Shown here: positions 58,119 to 64,000 of the stretch, one piece after another
Layout of the letters: the number at the start of each line of letters is the position of its first letter
Position numbering within the stretch: the stretch's first letter is position 1
Source of the DNA: Chaetomium olivaceum
Lineage: Eukaryota > Ascomycota > Sordariomycetes > Sordariales > Chaetomiaceae
Assembly (NCBI GenBank): GCA_039881045.1
Contig: JAYWVB010000004.1
Location: 682,001 to 746,000 of the forward strand
Direction of reading: 5' to 3'
DNA: 64,000 nt
Position numbers and translations under genes: made by a program
The notes under the pieces: model-generated
Told to the model about the DNA's origin: nothing
The model's input: only the letters and a program-made list of their open reading frames with translations
Databases searched by the model: none

Positions 58119-58600
58119 CTTGGGTGATGTCAAAGCACAACACAATCCTAAGCTGAAGAAGGTGGAGGGGTAGCTGAGGATTGAGTTGAGAAAGGCGGAA
58201 AAGCATGGCGGCTTTATCATCATCTGAGCTCATGTGTATGACTCCAAAGCCCCGTCGTCATACAGCTTTAACGTTGGGCGTTGTTTTCGAAAACCTTAAT
58301 CGTTGGACAAGCAGCTTGACGGTGTTTGACTGTTTGTTGCTTTGACTCAGCAGCAAGTAAAGCAAAGCCATTTGTGAATCAGGCAAAGGGCCAAACATTG
58401 ACACCTGGAGCAAGCGAAAGCTCATTGTCATGGCGTCGTAATGTTCGGGCTGGCAAAATACACCAACAAGTGTCCGCTCGGAATGCTATAAGAGCAACCT
58501 TCTCAATGCCGAATTTCCCATCCATTTCATCACCACTTTTTACAAAGCCCTCGTGTCAACTCCTACCAGAGGTGTCATTTTCTCCAAAACTTCAGTCACA
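58119..58600. promoter_or_regulatory. Divergent promoter shared by NMP kinase and viperin
   Basis: The 482 bases between two start codons must hold both promoters. A perfect 12-base palindrome, GTTTTCGAAAAC, lies at 58283-58294. TATAAG at 58487-58492, 109 bases before the viperin ATG, could be its TATA box. The context before the viperin start (CAGTCACAATG) is a good fungal initiation context. Co-regulation is inferred from the arrangement, not shown. Confidence 0.6.
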
Positions 58601-59638
58601 ATGCTATTCTCAATCTTCGACAGCACGTACGAGGTCCTGATTGTCTTGACCTTACTCTATCACCTTTTGGTCTTTGTCTACAACAACCTTCAGAATGGCG
58701 ACCACCTTCCCACCTGGATCCCCTTCATCTCCCGCCCCAACGGCAAGGTCCCTGTCTCGGTCAACTACCACTTCACGCGCCGCTGCAACAAAGCCTGTGG
58801 CTTCTGCTTCCACACGGCCACCACCTCACACATCGAAGACCTCCCGCACCAGAAGGCCGCCCTCCGCCTCCTTGCTGAGGCCGGCATGCGCAAGATCAAC
58901 TTCGCCGGCGGCGAGCCCTTCCTCTACCCCAAAGTCCTCGGCGCCATGATCGACTACTGCAAGACCGACCTCAACCTCGAGTCCGTCTCCATCGTCAGCA
59001 ACGGTAGCCTGATCAAGGAGGACTTCTTCCGCAACCATGCTGCCAACCTCGACATCCTCGCCGTCAGCTGCGACTCCTTCGACGAGCAGACCAACATCGC
59101 CATCGGCCGCGGCAGCGGCGACCAAGTCCAGAAGCTGTACCAGATCGCCGACTGGTGCCGCCAGTACGGCGTGCTGTTCAAGCTCAACACCGTCGTCAAC
59201 AAGCTCAACGTCGCCGAGGACATGAACGCGCACATCGCCGCGCTGCAGCCCTTCCGGTGGAAGGCCTTTCAGGTGCTGATCGTGCGCGGCGAGAACGACT
59301 CGGAGGAGGCGCTGCGCAACGGGCACAAGTTCACCATCTCGGACGAGGCGTTTGACGAGTTCTGCGAGCGGCACAAGGCTCAGGCTTGTCTGGTGCCGGA
59401 GCCGAACCGCCTCATGGCCAAGAGCTATCTCATCCTGGATGAGTATCTGCGCTTTCTGGATCGGACAGGGAAACAACCGTCGAAGCCGATCTTGGAAGTA
59501 GGCGTGGATGCTGCGCTGGAGAGCGTGTTCTGGGATGAGGAAGCCTTTGTGGAGCGCGGTGGGCTGTACGACTGGGCCAAGCCCGAGGAGGAGAAGGGTG
59601 GTTGCGGTGGTGGTGACTCGGAGGAATTGGCTTGGTAA
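58601..59638 (+). CDS. Viperin homologue (radical SAM ddhNTP synthase family, RSAD2-like)
   Basis: A single intact exon of 345 residues. The N-terminus is an amphipathic/hydrophobic helix (residues 11-28) that would anchor it to ER or lipid droplets as in animal viperins. The radical SAM motif CNKACGFC (Cys 62, 66, 69) follows SVNYHFTR. FAGGEPF (101-107), SIVSNGSLI, SCDSFDE, IGRG (168-171), KLNTVVN (194-200), MAKSYLILDEYLRFL and the GVDAAL segment match viperin-specific blocks, not merely general radical SAM ones. The protein ends in Trp after an acidic Gly-rich tail, like the C-terminal Trp used by animal viperin for iron-sulfur loading. Viperins turn CTP or other NTPs into 3'-deoxy-3',4'-didehydro NTPs, which stop polymerases. 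Here the substrate is unknown. The upstream in-frame extension starts with GTG and was rejected. Confidence 0.96.
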   Translation: MLFSIFDSTYEVLIVLTLLYHLLVFVYNNLQNGDHLPTWIPFISRPNGKVPVSVNYHFTRRCNKACGFCFHTATTSHIEDLPHQKAALRLLAEAGMRKINFAGGEPFLYPKVLGAMIDYCKTDLNLESVSIVSNGSLIKEDFFRNHAANLDILAVSCDSFDEQTNIAIGRGSGDQVQKLYQIADWCRQYGVLFKLNTVVNKLNVAEDMNAHIAALQPFRWKAFQVLIVRGENDSEEALRNGHKFTISDEAFDEFCERHKAQACLVPEPNRLMAKSYLILDEYLRFLDRTGKQPSKPILEVGVDAALESVFWDEEAFVERGGLYDWAKPEEEKGGCGGGDSEELAW

Positions 59639-60398
59639 TGGGCGCGGTGATGAGTTGTCATAGTGTCAGGGGCATTCTCGATCTTGTCATGAGCATCCAT
59701 ACCTAATTGCCGAGCCACCTAGGGGCACACCTAATCGTGTTGGTAATAAAAAGAGTGATTCCTGGTATCCCAAATCCTTGATACACGTGAAAACTCGGGA
59801 GCCTGGTGAGCCAATGTACCATTTGCCGCTTTGGTATTCTCAAAGAACACGTTAGGTATTATTCCCTAAAAGCTCTGATTAAAAGTCATAGAACCGGAAG
59901 TCATAGAGCATTTCCTAATATGCTTTTGGCGGGCTCATACGGGGTACAGGGTACTTCAACCTCGTTCCATCCGCCACTTCAATGTTCGACCGCACGCGTG
60001 CCTTTGATGCCGACTACCTTATTAATATCGTCTCGCCCCGTTCCCAAGCTCAGCGGGCACCAACACCAAACAAACTCTAAAGTTAGCATTCCGAGTCTTA
60101 TGAAATCTTCATTTCTGAAATCGATGTATTCGAATCTCTGTTCTGAAAACACAATGATTCATAGAAACACAGACAAGCTTTATCGACAAGCAACCTCTGA
60201 CTCTCAAGTCATCTCCAATTTGTTTCGTTGCCGGATGTGGCCATTTCCAGTTCGCAAATGTTTTGCCCATGGCTGCCGTGCAAGGGAACAAGAATACCTT
60301 AGTTGATGCAAGATGTTAGAATAATTACACCAAGTCACGCAACGCAGTGGTTTATAGATTTACAATTAGCTCAGACCGCATATGATTGGCTCTAACCA
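59639..60398. other. Intergenic, no gene seen
   Basis: AT-rich 3' region of the viperin gene followed by sequence without open coding frames of quality, ending at tRNA-Cys. Confidence 0.5.
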
Positions 60399-60471
60399 GG
60401 ACGAATAGCTCAGTGGTAGTAGCGGCCGGCTGCAGTCCGGCAGGTCACGCGTTCAAATCGCGTTTCGTCCT
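60399..60471 (+). tRNA. tRNA-Cys(GCA)
   Basis: A complete 73-base cloverleaf without intron. Acceptor GGACGAA pairs with TTCGTCC. The anticodon stem GCCGG/CCGGC encloses CTGCAGT with anticodon GCA. T arm ACGCG-TTCAAAT-CGCGT and discriminator T complete it. A T-rich run (TTTTGATTTTGATTTTTTG) follows within 20 bases, suitable as RNA polymerase III terminator. Confidence 0.93.
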
Positions 60472-61662
60472 CTAATTTTGATTTTGATTTTTTGTGACAT
60501 TTGGATTAACTCATTTCCCCACCTGCTGTTGTACATTCTCACCCGTTACCCGTGAATGCGAGGTCCTGGATGCGAGCCGCTTCTCTTCGTCTTATTTCTG
60601 CGTTTTCTCGTTTTGTGTAACTTAAATTCGGCGACCGCGTGGCCCGTTCCAGCCGGCCCAAGGCCCGCTTGGGAGCCCGAGCAAGTTTCCGCAGATCAAC
60701 TAAGGTTATTAAAAACACTGTGCAGAACGCGGATTCCAGCCCGCGCCTGCCGACCAAGCTCGGGGAGGAGCATGGGAAGGTGCAGCCCACTGCAGTTGAT
60801 GCTGGCTGCGGCTTCTAACGAACCACTCACCGCTGCAGCTCTGCTGAGCTGTTGGTTCCAACGACTGCAGACTTGCATGATCGCCGCCCGAGTTGCCATC
60901 TACCGCTCCACCAAAGCCCGCTCAGCCACCACATTACCCAGCAAGTCCAGCTACCCAGCCTTGCTCACTTCCGCTTCCATCCTCCGCCAAGCCATTTTGG
61001 TGCTGGCCACATTTGCCAACCGTCGGATTTTGAGGAATCACGAGCATGCATTTCGCATTCGCCCCGCAACGTGTTTCTATTTCCATGTACTCGGCCCCCA
61101 TCAGGCTCGCGTGCTCCCTTGTCAACGAACCGAGTTCGCCGAGCTCAGAGCTGATCTGAGTAGCTGGTAAGCAGTGGCTGACACTGGTGGTGGCATTGGT
61201 GGTGCAGGTGCTGGTGCTGCTGGTGCTGCTGGTGCAACTGTGCTAGTGCCAAGTGGTAGGTGATGCGCGGTCGTGTGGGCAGTGGTAGTGATCGGTGGTC
61301 GGGAATGTGTTCCCACGTCCGAAGCGACGATTTGGCGGGAAAAATACATCGAGTTTTCGCTTCCGACCCCCAACAGTACCCAACAATGAAGCGAATTTAC
61401 CGTTGCTCATCGCGTGTAACCTGGCACCAACCTTCGGGTCGCAGCCACGGTCGCCATTATTACCGAACCAGCCCCCATGACGTGCATGCAGTATTCCCCT
61501 CCTCTTAGCATGCCAGTGCTTTAACTGTCACTGCTGTGTGTACTTCGTATCCCCAGCCGATCTCCATTCTCCAGGATCCTCGGGTTCAGACAAACAAACT
61601 TTCCGTTGCTCCAAGCCACCAACCCCAACGGCCCATGAATCTCGCACTTTCTCACCGCTGCA
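60472..61662. other. Intergenic / long leader, no gene seen
   Basis: Several frames of 60-200 codons overlap but none shows a domain or coding-like composition. A GGTGCTGGTGCTGCT triplet run lies near 61195-61260. The C-rich, T-rich sequence before 61663 fits a leader of the next gene. Confidence 0.5.
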
Positions 61663-64000
61663 ATGGATGAATACTCATCAGCTCGGGCCCGGCCAGATCA
61701 TTATGAGCCCTACTTCCACCACCAAACCGACCAGATAGGAAATGGAGGGTGGAACCCGATGGCACCAACACCAGATCTCGACTCGTCATCCCCGCCGCCG
61801 CCACGTCCGGGGGTTTCGTTTGCACCTGTGAGCCCACCGCCCCGTGAGCCTCAAGAGACGGCCGCTCGCCCAGTTAGCCCGTCAAGTGTGGGCTTGGGCA
61901 TCGAGTCTTCTGCCCACGCTGCCCAATATCCGGGGTATTACTCCATCTCTCGGGACTCGCTTCAGCAAAACGAGGACAGTCCTCCAACGACTCCTCCACC
62001 AGTCGGCGCCGACCCGTCCAAGTTCAAGATCACAACACACGAGTACCCCGTCGGCAGTCCAAATGGATCTCCTCCGCACTACTACTACCCACAGTCACAT
62101 CCATATGACGGCGCACAACCGCCCAATGGCCCTGGGAATCCCCGCTTCGCCTGGTTGACAAGTTCGGGTGGGTGGAAGATGCTTAGCGGTGCATGGCACA
62201 TGTATGCCTTGTTCTTTGCCGGGTTCGCTTTCGCCGTCGGCCACCATGCTTTCTATCACAGTCTTGACAGAAAGCCCGCCGACGACCAGATCAAAATGAT
62301 GCGCTTTGGCGGTCTCCTCTCCTATGCCGCCAAGGCATCTCTCGTGGGCGCCGTCGTCTTTGCTTACCAGCAACATATCTGGGTAACGGTTATCAACAAC
62401 TCACTGCGACTCAGGACCATTGACAGCCTGTTTGCCGCCGTGACTGAGCCACAGTCTTTGCTCAACTGGGAATTTATCAAGAAGGCTCGTGTGGCCGTGT
62501 GCCTGGCTATCCTAGCATGGTGAGTGATTTTATCTCCTCACATCTGCTCACTTTCAGCTTTTTTTTGATTTCATGGCTCCGCTCCTGTCTTCCCCACTGG
62601 CTATCGTGTTTTGCTGACTCTCTCAGGCTCTTTCCCCTTACCGTCATTCTGACGCCGGCTACCTTGACAGTGGCCCCCTTCACTGAGGTCAAGCATGAGC
62701 AGTGCTTTGGGGTCCGCACCCTCAACTTCGATGCCGAGAGGAAAAAGAACTGGAGGATGGTCGACCGGCTCAACGGCGTCCGGGGCGTCTCTCTTTCCTT
62801 GTGGAACTGCACCGTCCCGAACTCGGTAGGACTAGTCGATACGCCCTTCAACGAGACTTACTTTGACTACTGGACCGAGAGCAGCGCCCAACTCGAGTTG
62901 GTAGTGGCTCAGAGCGCACTCACGGGCGCCGTGATCCCGAGGCCAGGCGCCGCCTTCGAGACGTGCGGCGGCGGCTGGAACTGCAGCTACACCATTTCGT
63001 TCAATGCCCCCGGGTATAAATGCGAGGAATTGGCAAGGGGCAGGAAGCTTGACGAGGACGGCCTCAAGAAGCAGGGCGTGCCGTTTAACGCGGGCGAATT
63101 GGCGCCCAACGGGAACTATGGTTACTTGGCCGTGGCCAGCGAGGGCGAATACTACAGCAAACAGCTTGAGATCAAGATGGATCCCCCCGGGGGCATTCCA
63201 GTGATGGAACCACCTTACCCAAAGCACTTTGGCGCCTTCAGAACGGAGCCTTTGCTGTGGATCGGCTATTCAGAACATATTGGGACGGGCAAACCTCCCG
63301 AGAACAACGAAGCCCCCGGCTGGGACACGGCCTTCGAGGCGGTCGTCTTGCGCTGCGAGCACTACCTGGTCAACTACACCGTCCAGTTTAACCACACTTA
63401 CACGGATCAAACCACCAAGGTGCTCAACCGGACCTACCTCCGCCCCATCATCGACACCACATACATCCCGGGCGAGATCTCCGAGGACGGCACCCTCGAC
63501 AACACCACCGCGACCCCAGAATCCAACTACGTCTTCCCCAGCGATCTCGAAAACTACCGCGAAACCGCCGCCTACCACGCCCTGGGCAAGCGCATGCGCG
63601 CCTATCTCGGCGGGCTAATCCAATACGCGCCCTTCGCCATCGTCGAGTCCGAAGCTGCCAAGACCAGTCTCATCGACACCGAAACCTACCTCCCCAAGCC
63701 CCACCTCAGCGACCAAATCCGCGACTTCTACGAAAACATGACCCTCTCCTTACTCTCCAACCCCCAGTTCGTCATCGTCTCCTGGGCGGCGAAACCCTCC
63801 CAGCGCAGCGGCGTGACCGATCCCCACGGCAACCCCAACAACCTCCCCGACCTCGCCTACCCGTGCACGCGCACCCGCGTTGCCAACGCCTACGTCTACA
63901 ACCGCCGCGACCTGTGGATCGCCTACGCGGCGGCGATCGGCGCCGCGCTGTTCGCCGTGGTTTTGGGCTCGGCCGCGCTCCGCCAGAACAACTTCCACGT
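61663..64000 (+). CDS. Large fungal multi-pass membrane protein with extracellular domain (partial, runs off the window)
   Basis: Exon 1 is 61663-62519 and exon 2 starts at 62627, joined in phase across a Trp codon. The first 150 residues are Pro/Ser-rich and cytoplasmic in character. Three hydrophobic segments follow (MYALFFAGFAFAVGHHAFY, LLSYAAKASLVGAVVFAY, VAVCLAILAWLFPLTVIL). A long domain with several NxT/S sites and cysteines (HEQCFGV, LWNCTV, CGGGWNC, LRCEHYL, YPCTRTR) then precedes another helix at the window end (IAYAAAIGAALFAVVLGSA). The frame is open to base 64000. This architecture recurs in filamentous ascomycetes as an uncharacterised conserved protein. The product is probably in the plasma membrane with the glycosylated loop outside. 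No frame break was found. Confidence 0.85.

Noticed and set aside
58553..58600. Upstream extension of viperin
   Set aside because: The extension begins with GTG, not ATG. The ATG at 58601 has good context and directly precedes the hydrophobic N-terminal helix expected for viperins.
60556..61170. Plus-strand frame of 204 codons after tRNA-Cys
   Set aside because: No domain, mixed composition, poor start context, and competing frames of similar length on both strands.

Overview
The window is chromosomal DNA from a filamentous ascomycete, most likely a sordariomycete. The evidence is short GT-AG introns with CTRAC-type branch sites, a highly reducing polyketide synthase, NACHT-type fungal NLRs, a Zn2Cys6-type regulator, Helitrons, a pogo transposon and a Tad/I-like LINE, and an AT-rich tract that looks RIP-degraded. 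Ordinary genes are interspersed with transposon-rich accessory stretches.

Layout: a gene tail and an intron-bearing tRNA-Lys lie at 1-1300. An F-box-like gene (1.5-4.1 kb) and an NLR-type NACHT NTPase (4.7-8.7 kb) follow. A Helitron-derived block (9.6-20.0 kb) holds two unrelated Pif1-type helicases, one full-length RepHel relic and a divergent uncharacterised gene. Next come a membrane-anchored kelch protein, the DEAD-box helicase Dbp7 and an NADH-cytochrome b5 reductase (21.5-29.2 kb). A hydrolase-NACHT-ankyrin NLR (30.6-34.6 kb), a fungal regulator and a short-chain dehydrogenase (35.4-38.9 kb) follow. Then come a fresh LINE insertion with a 14-bp target duplication (40.2-43.7 kb), a small secreted cysteine-rich protein, and an intact pogo element (45.7-47.5 kb) abutting a highly reducing PKS that lacks its N-terminus (47.5-55.3 kb). 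The right end holds a CYTH triphosphatase, a UMP-CMP-kinase-like enzyme, a viperin homologue, tRNA-Cys and a large membrane protein cut by the window end.

The most interesting locus is 56.3-59.6 kb. A clear viperin (radical SAM, ddhNTP synthase family) is divergently paired, across 482 bp, with a nucleoside monophosphate kinase. This mirrors the vertebrate CMPK2-RSAD2 arrangement. A CYTH-type triphosphatase is the next gene. With the two NLR genes, the window carries several innate-immunity-type components. Their cooperation is inference.

A second pattern concerns data quality or gene decay. Many otherwise well-preserved genes, including dbp7, are broken by one-base frame changes, mostly deletions in G/C runs. 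Other genes (viperin, kinase, kelch, first NLR, pogo, LINE) are clean. Assembly indel error is the simplest explanation. CDS entries marked as frame-broken should be read with that in mind.
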